Shown here: one piece after another, positions 1 to 6,674 of the stretch
How the letters are laid out: every line of letters starts with the position of its first letter
Numbering within the stretch: the stretch's first letter is position 1
Assembly: GCA_029248845.1 (NCBI GenBank)
Contig: JAQWIO010000074.1
Coordinates: 1 to 11,792, forward strand
Reading direction: 5' to 3'
DNA from: Polaribacter sp.
Lineage (GTDB): Bacteria; Bacteroidota; Bacteroidia; Flavobacteriales; Flavobacteriaceae
DNA: 11,792 bases
The notes under the pieces: generated by a model
The model's input: the letters and a program-made list of their open reading frames with translations, nothing else
Told to the model about the DNA's origin: nothing
Databases searched by the model: none
Program-made: the position numbers and the translations under genes

Positions 1-268
1 CTATCTGCAAAGATAACTCTACTATTATAATCTATATTCGATATTAATGTAATTATAGTAGGAGAATTAAATTTTGGATTAAAATATTTAACATGCTTAA
101 ATAATGAGGTGAATTGTGTTTCTAAATCTAAAATATTTGTGTATTTTTTTTGTGTTTCTTTTAATAAATTCTGTTCATCTTTTGAATTAATTTTTTTTAA
201 GACCAAACTATCTGTGAATGCTTTTGGAAAAAAATATGGGTATTGCTTTTTTAAGTCTTGTAAATTTT
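1..268 (-). pseudogene. Reversed partial copy of gldB (second allele)
   Basis: Read on the minus strand this stretch stays open in the gldB frame and gives the same protein as the right arm apart from four substitutions: R to Q, V to A, I to L and A to K. The other five differing bases are synonymous. It lacks the N-terminal lipoprotein signal: a stop codon (bases 269-267) appears at the junction where homology ends. It continues off the left edge, so whether a full gldB lies beyond is unknown. It is either a fragment of a real inverted duplication or, more likely, sequence from a related strain joined in reverse. Confidence 0.8.
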
Positions 269-649
269 ATCGATTCTTTTTTCGTGTAAATCTGATCATT
301 TACCAATCATTGATACTTCTAATATTGATGTAGATTTTTCTATAAAAAGATATGAAATTGATTTTTATAAAGCAACCAAAGAAAATTTACGAGACTTAAA
401 AAAGCAATACCCATATTTTTTTCCAAAAGTATTCACAGATAGTTTGGTCATAGCAAAAATTAATTCAAAAGATGAACAGAATTTATTAAAAGAAACACAA
501 AAAAAATATACAAATATTTTAGATCTAGAAACACAATTCACCTCATTATTTAAGCATGTTAAATATTTTAATCCAAAATTTAATTCTCCTACTATAATTA
601 CATTAATATCCAACATAGATTATAATAGTAGAGTTATATTTGCAGATAG
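1..649. repeat. Imperfect inverted repeat (268-bp arms) built from gldB sequence
   Basis: Position i pairs with position 650-i without any gap from 1/649 to 268/382. I count 10 mismatches in 268 (about 96% identity), at left-arm positions 12, 36, 39, 125, 141, 196, 197, 200, 220 and 259. The unique spacer is 269-381. Similarity stops sharply at 269, so the inner boundary is real; the outer boundary is unknown because the window begins inside the repeat. The right arm is the coding sequence of gldB, so the left arm is a reversed second copy of part of that gene. Such a long inverted repeat with a short spacer would form a large hairpin and is normally unstable in bacterial DNA, which favours a chimeric or fold-back assembly join over a stable genomic structure. 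Confidence 0.95.
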
Positions 650-1196
650 TTTATTACTTGTCTCTTTGGATGTTTATTTAGGGAAAGAGCATCCGTTTTA
701 CGCCGATTATCCAAAGTATATAAAAGAAAATAACACGAAAGAAAATATAATTGTTGATGCTGCCAAAGCGATAGTAAGTAAACAGTTAATTTTAGCATCA
801 AATAGAAGTTTCATCAGTAAGATGATACATGAAGGAAAGAAAATGTATTTGTTAGATATGTACTTACCTAGGACTCCTAATAAATTAAAAATAGGATATT
901 CAGAAGAAAAGCTTCAATGGGCAATTGCAAATGAAGAAGATATTTGGAAGTATTTTATAGAACGAAAATTACTTTTTTCAACAGATACAAAACTGAATAA
1001 TAGATTTTTAGATAATGCTCCTTTTTCTAAGTTTTATTTAGAAGATGATGCTCAATCTCCGGGAAGAATTGGGGTTTGGTTAGGATGGCAAATTGTTAAA
1101 TCTTTCATGCAAAATAATGATGTATCTTTGCAAAAATTATTAACAATAGATTCAGAATTTTTATTTGAAAAATCAAAATACAAGCCCAAAAAATAA
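264..1196 (+). CDS. gldB: Gliding motility lipoprotein GldB, 5' end disrupted
   Basis: GldB is a cell-envelope lipoprotein needed for gliding motility in Bacteroidota; its biochemical role is not settled. The frame opens after an in-frame TAA at 261-263 and runs 310 codons, close to full family length. It begins ILSILFSC, the end of a signal peptide with a lipobox whose acylated Cys is codon 285-287, but the initiating Met and charged n-region are missing because the inverted repeat joins here. Starting at the internal TTG at 444 would drop the lipobox and about 60 residues and is not credible. The C-terminal part carries the family-typical stretch around 1057-1116 (PGRIGVWLGWQIVKSFM). The stop overlaps the gldC start by one base (TAATG), indicating translational coupling. 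The family call is firm; the true start cannot be recovered from this window. Confidence 0.88.
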   Translation: MLSILFSCKSDHLPIIDTSNIDVDFSIKRYEIDFYKATKENLRDLKKQYPYFFPKVFTDSLVIAKINSKDEQNLLKETQKKYTNILDLETQFTSLFKHVKYFNPKFNSPTIITLISNIDYNSRVIFADSLLLVSLDVYLGKEHPFYADYPKYIKENNTKENIIVDAAKAIVSKQLILASNRSFISKMIHEGKKMYLLDMYLPRTPNKLKIGYSEEKLQWAIANEEDIWKYFIERKLLFSTDTKLNNRFLDNAPFSKFYLEDDAQSPGRIGVWLGWQIVKSFMQNNDVSLQKLLTIDSEFLFEKSKYKPKK

Positions 1197-1528
1197 TGTC
1201 AATAAAACATAAATCAAAAATAATTTTCGAAGTAAGTTTAGATGAAAATAAAGTGCCTGAAGAAATTTCTTGGACAGCTAAAGATGGTGGAATTGAGAAT
1301 GAAGCTTCCAAAGCAATCATGATTTCTGTATGGGATCATAAGCAAAAAGATACATTACGAATGGATTTATGGACCAAAGACATGCCTGTAGATCAAATGA
1401 AACAATTTTATCATCAAACATTAGTCTCTATGTCAGAAGCCTTTGAGCGAGCTACTGGTGATGCTAAAATGAGTGCTACAATGCGTGATTTTTGTGATTA
1501 TTTTGCAGAAAAGCTAAAATTAAAATAG
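1196..1528 (+). CDS. gldC: Gliding motility protein GldC
   Basis: A 110-residue protein matching GldC, a small protein without signal peptide that is encoded directly after GldB in gliding Bacteroidota. In Flavobacterium johnsoniae gldC is reported to support but not be strictly essential for gliding; its molecular action is unknown. The sequence is rich in conserved short blocks (ISVWDHKQKDTLRMDLWTKD near residues 43-62, then MRDFCDYFAEKL near the end) and has no membrane segment or Cys-lipobox, so it is likely soluble. The ATG shares its A with the gldB TAA, so expression probably depends on the gldB message. It ends 44 bp before the convergent folK-dNK gene, and I see no clear hairpin terminator between them. 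Confidence 0.93.
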   Translation: MSIKHKSKIIFEVSLDENKVPEEISWTAKDGGIENEASKAIMISVWDHKQKDTLRMDLWTKDMPVDQMKQFYHQTLVSMSEAFERATGDAKMSATMRDFCDYFAEKLKLK

Positions 1529-1572
1529 CACATTATTTGAGAAAGGATTTTTTTACCTATTTAGAGATTTTT

Positions 1573-2697
1573 TTACAAGCTTTTTATCCTATTAATGATG
1601 TACTTGTAATCGTTGAGGTTACTTACAAAATCTCTTCCCGAAACATCTATAATAACTGAATTTAAACTTTTTTCAGTATCAATAAAATTTTTGTATCCAA
1701 GATGTATTTTTTTTAAATAAGTGGTTTGAATACTTTGTTCATATTCTCTTCCTCTTTTTTTAATGTTTTTTAATAGTTGCTCTGTATTTTGGTATAAATA
1801 GATATATAAATCTGGTTTCGAAATTTCTTTATACATGATATCAAACATTTTTCTGTACAAAAGATATTCTTCTTTTTGAAGCGTTACTTGCGCAAAGATT
1901 AAAGATTTAAACATGTAGTAATCTGAAACTATAAAGTTTTTGAATAAGTCAAATTGTGCCAAATCATCAGTTAGTTGTTGATGCCTATCTGCTAAGAAAC
2001 TCATTTCTAAAGGAAAGGCGTATCTATCTTTATCTTTGTAGAATTTTGGTAAAAAAGGATTGTCTGCAAACCGTTCTAATACTATTTTCGCATTAAATTC
2101 ATCTGAAATCATTTTTGTTAAGGAGGTTTTTCCTGCGCCAATATTTCCTTCTATTGCGATATAATTGTATTTTTCAGAAAGTGGTATTGGTCTCTTTAGT
2201 TTTTCACTAACAATAGACATTTCTGAAGAATCATCACAATTTTTTAAACAAATAAAAATTTGTTTTTTTTCAATTGGATGAAGAACTGTAGCGGCTATTT
2301 CTGCCAAAGGAACCATTACAAACTTTCGTTGTAACATCTTTGGGTGAGGAACTATCAATGATTTAGAAAAGATAATTTCATTATCAAATAGCAAGACATC
2401 TATATCTATATTTCTATTTTGATACCCTTTTTCAGAAGAACGAACTCTTCCTAATTTATTCTCAATATCTAGTAAAGTTTTTATTAAAATTTCTGGTTGT
2501 TGGTAAGTAGAAACTTTAATACAGAGGTTATAAAAGGGATCTCCCTTAAAACCCCATGAAGGTGTTTTGTAGATAGAAGAAATTTTTTGAACTCCACCGA
2601 TATTATCATCTATTAGATTGATAGCATTTTGTAAGTTATCAATTTTATTCCCTTGATTTGTTCCTAATGATAGATATGTAATTCGTTGTGTTCTCAT
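1573..2697 (-). CDS. folK: Bifunctional HPPK (FolK) - deoxynucleoside kinase fusion
   Basis: Two enzymes in one 374-residue chain. Residues about 5-160 are 6-hydroxymethyl-7,8-dihydropterin pyrophosphokinase of folate synthesis: SLGTNQGN at 10-17, and NRNIDID at 94-100 with D98 and D100 in place of the two metal-binding aspartates, followed by VPHP. Residues about 177-374 are a deoxynucleoside kinase of the dCK/dGK/dAK type: P-loop GNIGAGKT at 184-191, LERF (E208), DNPFLPKFY at 212-220, and a LID-type RGRE at 315-318. The usual D-R-S motif is instead S-D-Y-Y at 258-261. Such fusions are known from marine Flavobacteriia, where the kinase prefers deoxyadenosine as far as I recall; substrate here is inferred. 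The ATG at 2697 directly precedes the HPPK start. It lies beyond the pnp terminator, so it probably has its own promoter. Confidence 0.92.
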   Translation of the reverse strand: MRTQRITYLSLGTNQGNKIDNLQNAINLIDDNIGGVQKISSIYKTPSWGFKGDPFYNLCIKVSTYQQPEILIKTLLDIENKLGRVRSSEKGYQNRNIDIDVLLFDNEIIFSKSLIVPHPKMLQRKFVMVPLAEIAATVLHPIEKKQIFICLKNCDDSSEMSIVSEKLKRPIPLSEKYNYIAIEGNIGAGKTSLTKMISDEFNAKIVLERFADNPFLPKFYKDKDRYAFPLEMSFLADRHQQLTDDLAQFDLFKNFIVSDYYMFKSLIFAQVTLQKEEYLLYRKMFDIMYKEISKPDLYIYLYQNTEQLLKNIKKRGREYEQSIQTTYLKKIHLGYKNFIDTEKSLNSVIIDVSGRDFVSNLNDYKYIINRIKSL

Positions 2698-2745
2698 ATA
2701 GTTTTTACAAAGAAAATAAAAGCAATCTATAAACTCCCCATAAAC

Positions 2746-2780
2746 AAAAAAAAATCGCCAAATTATTTTGACGATTTTTT
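2746..2780 (-). terminator. Rho-independent terminator of pnp
   Basis: CGATTTTTT (2772-2780) pairs with AAAAAATCG (2749-2757). After one mismatch, a further CAAA/TTTG stem encloses a TTAT loop. On the minus strand the hairpin is followed by a run of T (complement of 2746-2754). It lies 20 bp past the pnp stop and separates pnp from folK. Confidence 0.8.
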
Positions 2781-2800
2781 AATATTAATCTAAAAAGAAT

Positions 2801-5044
2801 TTATTCCTCTTTTTTTGACTCTCTAGGTTTTCTGTCATCACGTCTGTCACGTCCTCGATTATCTCTACTTCTGTTATCTCTTCCACCAGAACGCTTATCA
2901 GCTCTTGGTGGTCTTGCTACATAACCTTCTGGTTTTTCTAATAAAGCTTTTCTAGAAACTTTTTCTTTACGAGTTCTTGGATCTAAGCCAAAGTACTTCA
3001 CTTCAAAAATATCTCCCATATTAACAACATCAGAAACATTTTCTGTACGTTGCCATGCCAATTCACTTACGTGTAATAAAACTTCATTTCCTGGAGCTTC
3101 TATATATTCAACAACCGCACCAAAATCTAACATTTTAATTACTTTTACCTCGTAAGAATTACCAACTACAGGTTTAAACAACATAGATTCAATACGAGCA
3201 ATTACAGCTTCAATTCCTTCAGGTTTTGTGCCTAAAATCTCGATGATTCCTTCTTCAGTATCAGCGTCCTCGGTAATTACAATTGTAGTTTCTGTTTCCT
3301 TTTGTAATTCTTGAATATGTTTACCACCTGGTCCAATAAATGCCCCTATTAGTTCGTTTGGTATTCTTCTATTGATCATTTTTGGAGCATGCTCTTTTAC
3401 TTCTATGTTTGGAGCAGTAATCGTATCTGTTAATTTTCCTAAAATATGCAAACGACCGTCTCTTGCTTGTTTTAGTGCATTTACTAAAATTTCGTAGCTC
3501 AATCCTTTTACTTTGATATCCATTTGACAGGCAGTAATCCCTTCAGAGGTTCCCGTAACTTTAAAATCCATATCTCCTAAGTGATCTTCATCACCTAAAA
3601 TATCTGATAAAACGGCATAACGATCTCCGTCAGAAATTAATCCCATTGCAATTCCAGAAACTGGTCTTTTCATTTGTACACCCGCATCCATTAATGCCAT
3701 GGTACCTGCACAAACAGTTGCCATAGAGGATGAACCGTTAGATTCTAATACTTCAGAAACGACTCTTACTGTGTAAGGACAATCTTCTGGAATCATTCCT
3801 TTTAGTCCACGTTGGGCCAAATTACCGTGACCAACTTCTCTACGAGAAGTTCCTCTTAAAGGCCTTGCTTCACCTGTACAAAAAGGAGGGAAGTTATAGT
3901 GTAAATAGAAACTTTCTTCACCTTCATAGGATGGCATATCTATTTTATTTGCCTCTCTTGATGTTCCCAAAGTAACAGTTGCTAAAGCTTGTGTTTCTCC
4001 ACGCGTAAAAATTGAAGATCCGTGCACTGATGGTAGGTAGTCTACTTCACACCAAATAGGTCTGATGTCTGTCGTTTTACGACCGTCCAAACGCACTCCT
4101 TCAGAAAGCGTTAATTCGCGGACAGCTGTTTTTTGAGATTTGTTGAAATATTTCTCTACTAAATCTCCATATTCTTCTAATTCTTCTTCTGTTAAAGAGG
4201 CGTTTAATTCTTCTTTAACTTCTGAGAAAGCAGCACTACGTTCTGCTTTAGAAGTCCCTTTTTTTGCGATCGCATAACATTTATCGTAGGTAAATTCATT
4301 TACTCTTTTAGCAAATTCTTCATCCTCTCTTTCCCCTTCGTAGGTTCTCGTTTCTTTTTTACCGAAAGCTTCAGCTAGAGCTATTTGAGCAGCACACTGA
4401 ACTTTAATAGCTTCATGGGCGAACTTAATTGCATCTACCATTTCTTCCTCAGAAATCTCATCCATTTCCCCTTCAATCATCATCACAGAATCTGCAGAAG
4501 CTCCAATCATCATGTCAACATCAGAATTGGCTAATTGTGCTCTATTTGGGTTGATTACAAATTCTCCATTTACTCTTGCAACACGAACTTCAGAAATAGG
4601 GCATTCAAAAGGAAAGTCACTTAGTTGAATCGCTGCAGATGCAGCCAAACCTGCCAAGGCATCTGGCATTACATCTTCGTCATGAGACATTAACTGAATC
4701 ATTACTTGTACTTCTGAATGATAATCTTTTGGAAATAATGGACGTAAAACTCGGTCTACAAGACGCATGGTTAATACTTCGCCATCACTTGGTCTTGCTT
4801 CTCTTTTGAAGAAACCTCCTGGGTATCTTCCTGCAGCCGCAAATTTTTCTCTATAATCTACCGTTAATGGTAAGAAATCTACGGGGCTTTGTTTGTAATT
4901 AGATACAACGGTACACAATAACATTGCTTTTCCCATTTGAACAACAACTGAACCGTGCGCTTGTTTCGCTAATTTTCCGGTTTCTAGTGAGATGGTTCTT
5001 CCATCTCCAAGGTCTATAACCTCTCTAAATACTTTTGGAATCAT
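2801..5044 (-). CDS. pnp: Polyribonucleotide nucleotidyltransferase (PNPase)
   Basis: PNPase degrades RNA 3' to 5' by phosphorolysis as a trimeric ring. The 747 residues show the standard order: first RNase PH-like domain (FFKREARPSDGEVL at 78-91), helical middle, second RNase PH domain with the catalytic core (ESNGSSSMA at 434-442; DILGDEDHLGDMDF at 481-494 with the metal-binding aspartates), KH domain with GPGG at 571-574, and an S1 domain at about 627-697. After S1 comes a hydrophilic tail of about 35 residues very rich in Arg, Asp and Gly, probably disordered and RNA-binding. The start MIPKVFREVIDLGDGR is typical for flavobacterial PNPase. rpsO lies directly upstream on the same strand, the order seen in many bacteria, but a terminator hairpin stands between them, so pnp may depend on readthrough or its own weak promoter. 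Confidence 0.98.
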   Translation of the reverse strand: MIPKVFREVIDLGDGRTISLETGKLAKQAHGSVVVQMGKAMLLCTVVSNYKQSPVDFLPLTVDYREKFAAAGRYPGGFFKREARPSDGEVLTMRLVDRVLRPLFPKDYHSEVQVMIQLMSHDEDVMPDALAGLAASAAIQLSDFPFECPISEVRVARVNGEFVINPNRAQLANSDVDMMIGASADSVMMIEGEMDEISEEEMVDAIKFAHEAIKVQCAAQIALAEAFGKKETRTYEGEREDEEFAKRVNEFTYDKCYAIAKKGTSKAERSAAFSEVKEELNASLTEEELEEYGDLVEKYFNKSQKTAVRELTLSEGVRLDGRKTTDIRPIWCEVDYLPSVHGSSIFTRGETQALATVTLGTSREANKIDMPSYEGEESFYLHYNFPPFCTGEARPLRGTSRREVGHGNLAQRGLKGMIPEDCPYTVRVVSEVLESNGSSSMATVCAGTMALMDAGVQMKRPVSGIAMGLISDGDRYAVLSDILGDEDHLGDMDFKVTGTSEGITACQMDIKVKGLSYEILVNALKQARDGRLHILGKLTDTITAPNIEVKEHAPKMINRRIPNELIGAFIGPGGKHIQELQKETETTIVITEDADTEEGIIEILGTKPEGIEAVIARIESMLFKPVVGNSYEVKVIKMLDFGAVVEYIEAPGNEVLLHVSELAWQRTENVSDVVNMGDIFEVKYFGLDPRTRKEKVSRKALLEKPEGYVARPPRADKRSGGRDNRSRDNRGRDRRDDRKPRESKKEE

Positions 5045-5181
5045 AAAATCTTAATTATAATTTTTAATTACTGTTTGTTGTTGTGTTGTTATTTGTTATT
5101 GCAACGGAAATTCAAAGAGACTGTTACTATCTTTGATTTTTTATGTGAATTCTGTTTGTTAGTCAGAATAAGAATTTTTTT

Positions 5182-5220
5182 AAAAATAAAAAAAAGAGGC
5201 ACGTTTGTAGCGCCTCTTTT
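5182..5220 (-). terminator. Rho-independent terminator of rpsO
   Basis: GCCTCTTTT (5212-5220) and AAAAGAGGC (5192-5200) form a perfect 9-bp stem around an 11-nt loop. On the minus strand it is followed by a T-rich tract (complement of 5182-5191). It begins 7 bp past the rpsO stop codon, between rpsO and pnp. Confidence 0.85.
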
Positions 5221-5227
5221 GTCAGAA

Positions 5228-5497
5228 TTATTTTCTAATTCCTAATTTTTTAATAATTGCACGATATCTATTGATTTCTGTTTTCTTAAGATAATCTAAT
5301 AAACTTTTACGCTTTCCTACTAATTTTACTAATGAACGCTCAGTATTAAAATCTTTACGATTTTTTTTAAGATGTTCTGTTAAGTGATTGATTCTGTGCG
5401 TGAATAATGCAATTTGACCTTCTGAAGAACCCGTATCGTTTTTTCCTTTACCGTGTTTTTTGAAGATGCTTTCTTTTACTTCTTTAGTTAAATACAT
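5228..5497 (-). CDS. rpsO: 30S ribosomal protein S15
   Basis: S15 binds 16S rRNA at a three-way junction and is an early organiser of the small-subunit platform. The 89 residues cover the whole family length and carry its signatures: the DTGSSEGQIALFTHRI region (residues 21-36), HLTEHLKKNRKDF, and the basic LVGKRKSLLDYLKK segment near residues 59-72. The start at 5497 gives the normal N-terminus (MYLTKEVKESIF). An exact TAnnTTTG box lies about 55 bp upstream and a terminator immediately downstream, so it is its own unit as well as the head of the conserved rpsO-pnp pair. Many bacteria use S15 binding to its own leader for feedback control; a hairpin in the leader here could serve that purpose. 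Confidence 0.98.
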   Translation of the reverse strand: MYLTKEVKESIFKKHGKGKNDTGSSEGQIALFTHRINHLTEHLKKNRKDFNTERSLVKLVGKRKSLLDYLKKTEINRYRAIIKKLGIRK

Positions 5498-5528
5498 TCC
5501 AATATTATTTAAATGATTTTTATGTATA

Positions 5529-5547
5529 TCAATGATGATTTCATTGA
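5529..5547 (-). promoter_or_regulatory. Hairpin at the 5' end of the rpsO leader
   Basis: TCAATGA (5529-5535) and TCATTGA (5541-5547) form a perfect 7-bp inverted repeat with a 5-nt loop. It lies directly downstream of the putative -7 box, so it would sit at the very start of the rpsO transcript, over 30 nt before the start codon. It has no T tract after it, so it is not a terminator. Candidate functions are S15 autoregulation or 5'-end protection; the sequence alone does not decide. Confidence 0.4.
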
Positions 5548-5552
5548 AGCTG

Positions 5553-5560
5553 CAAATATA
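5553..5560 (-). promoter_or_regulatory. Putative rpsO promoter, -7 box TATATTTG
   Basis: Reading on the minus strand, TATATTTG matches the Bacteroidota -7 consensus TAnnTTTG exactly and predicts a leader of about 50 nt. I do not see a good TTG -33 element at the usual spacing, so the call rests on the -7 box and position. Confidence 0.55.
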
Positions 5561-5615
5561 TAATTATTTTTTTGAATAAAAACTTTACAAAAGAGGTTCT
5601 TTTGATGGTTTTAGT

Positions 5616-5651
5616 TGAAAAACAATAAAGTATGCACTTGCAGACTTTATT
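5616..5651 (-). terminator. Rho-independent terminator of accD
   Basis: AATAAAGT (5624-5631) pairs with ACTTTATT (5644-5651). Inside, after one mismatch, TGC (5633-5635) pairs with GCA (5640-5642) around a 4-nt loop. On the minus strand the stem is followed by GTTTTT. It starts directly after the accD stop codon. Confidence 0.75.
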
Positions 5652-6509
5652 TTAAGCTCTTACAGGGATATTTTGTATTAAGTCTATATATAAATTAATT
5701 TGTTTTTTTAAATCTTTACGCTCATAAATAGCGTCTAAAAAACCATGTTCTAATACAAATTCAGATTTTTGAAAACCTTCAGGTAAGTCTTTCCCTGTTG
5801 TATCTTTTACAACTCTTGGTCCTGCAAAAGCGATTAGTGCATTTGGTTCTGCAATATTAATATCACCTAACATTGCGTAAGATGCTGTAGTACCTCCAGT
5901 TGTTGGATCTGTACACAAAGAAATATAGGGTATTTTAACTTCTGCTAATTGTGCTAGTTTTGAGGAGGTTTTCACCAATTGCATTAATGAAAGAGAAGCT
6001 TCCATCATTCGTGCACCTCCAGATTTAGAAACCATTAAAAAAGGAAACTTATTTTTTATTGAATAATCTATAGCTCTTGCTATTTTTTCTCCAACAACAG
6101 ATCCCATAGAACCTCCAATAAAACTAAAATCCATTGCTGCAATTACAATCTCTTTGCCTAAAGACAAACCAACAGCAGTTCTCACAGCGTCATTTAGTTT
6201 TGTTTTTTCTTGTGCCGCTTTTAACCTGTCTGGATATTTTTTTGTGTCTTCAAATTTTAAAGGATCTTTAGAAGATAATTTTTCATTTAATTCTGTAAAT
6301 TTATTATCATCAAAAAATAGTTCGAAATATTCTTTACTTCCTATTCTTACATGGTAGCCGTCCTCTGGACTTACATATAAATTTCTTTTTAATTCTTCTG
6401 TATCAATTATTTTTCCACTAGGAGTTTTGTACCACAAACCTTTTGGAGTATCTTTTTTATCTTCAGTTAAAGTTTGTATTCCTTTATCCGTTCTTTTAAA
6501 CCAAGCCAT
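5652..6509 (-). CDS. accD: Acetyl-CoA carboxylase carboxyltransferase subunit beta, zinc-ribbon cysteines lost
   Basis: AccD with AccA transfers the carboxyl group from carboxybiotin-BCCP to acetyl-CoA, giving malonyl-CoA for fatty acid synthesis. The 285 residues match the family length. The crotonase-fold core is intact: GGSMGSVVGEKI at 132-143, SKSGGARMMEAS at 161-172, and TTGGTTASYAMLGD at 203-216 followed by the FAGPRVV segment. The N-terminal region aligns well in spacing with the four-cysteine zinc ribbon of E. coli AccD, but the ligand positions read T29, G32, S47 and D50; the only Cys in the chain is C199. The ribbon fold may persist without metal. I believe this is shared by related flavobacteria but cannot check here. 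The MAWFKRTDKG start is typical. It has its own TAnnTTTG box upstream and a terminator downstream, so it seems monocistronic. Confidence 0.95.
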   Translation of the reverse strand: MAWFKRTDKGIQTLTEDKKDTPKGLWYKTPSGKIIDTEELKRNLYVSPEDGYHVRIGSKEYFELFFDDNKFTELNEKLSSKDPLKFEDTKKYPDRLKAAQEKTKLNDAVRTAVGLSLGKEIVIAAMDFSFIGGSMGSVVGEKIARAIDYSIKNKFPFLMVSKSGGARMMEASLSLMQLVKTSSKLAQLAEVKIPYISLCTDPTTGGTTASYAMLGDINIAEPNALIAFAGPRVVKDTTGKDLPEGFQKSEFVLEHGFLDAIYERKDLKKQINLYIDLIQNIPVRA

Positions 6510-6572
6510 ATTAAATGTTGTATTTTGTTTGTTTTAAATTTATAATCAAAAATAGAGTGTTAATTTAAAGTA

Positions 6573-6580
6573 CAAATGTA
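6573..6580 (-). promoter_or_regulatory. Putative accD promoter, -7 box TACATTTG
   Basis: TACATTTG on the minus strand is an exact TAnnTTTG match lying about 65 bp before the accD ATG and after the fbaA terminator. No clear TTG -33 element is present at the expected distance. Confidence 0.55.
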
Positions 6581-6620
6581 AAAGTTTTTTCTTAAAAGTA
6601 CCTTTTTTGATGCTTAAAGT

Positions 6621-6658
6621 AAAAAAAAAAGCACTTTGATTTTATCAAAGTGCTTTTT
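6621..6658 (-). terminator. Strong rho-independent terminator of fbaA
   Basis: GCACTTTGAT (6631-6640) and ATCAAAGTGC (6644-6653) form a perfect 10-bp stem with a 3-nt loop. A/T pairs extend it by five (6626-6630 with 6654-6658). The minus strand continues into a T run (complement of 6621-6630). It lies within 20 bp of the fbaA stop and isolates fbaA from accD. Confidence 0.92.
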
Positions 6659-6674
6659 AAAAAAAATAGATGTA

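Noticed and set aside
109..616. Two similar open frames, one per strand (109-333 plus and 365-616 minus), which look like a duplicated small gene
   Set aside because: Both are the antisense of gldB in the two repeat arms; their likeness simply reflects the inverted repeat, and the gldB frame explains the sequence constraint.
1105..1320. Minus-strand open frame across the gldB-gldC junction
   Set aside because: It lies antisense to two well-recognised coding genes and has no family resemblance.
1546..1576. Direct repeat GATTTTTTTAC (1546-1556 and 1566-1576) between gldC and folK
   Set aside because: Only 11 bp and mostly T in an AT-rich gap; the second copy includes the folK stop codon. Chance is a sufficient explanation and there is no hairpin to make it a terminator.
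2698..2745. Promoter for folK-dNK
   Set aside because: Only partial matches (TTTCTTTG at 2708-2715, very near the ATG, and TAGATTG) without a spaced TTG; too weak to annotate, although a promoter is expected after the pnp terminator.
6154..6357. Plus-strand open frame inside accD
   Set aside because: Shadow frame; the minus strand is a clear, complete AccD.
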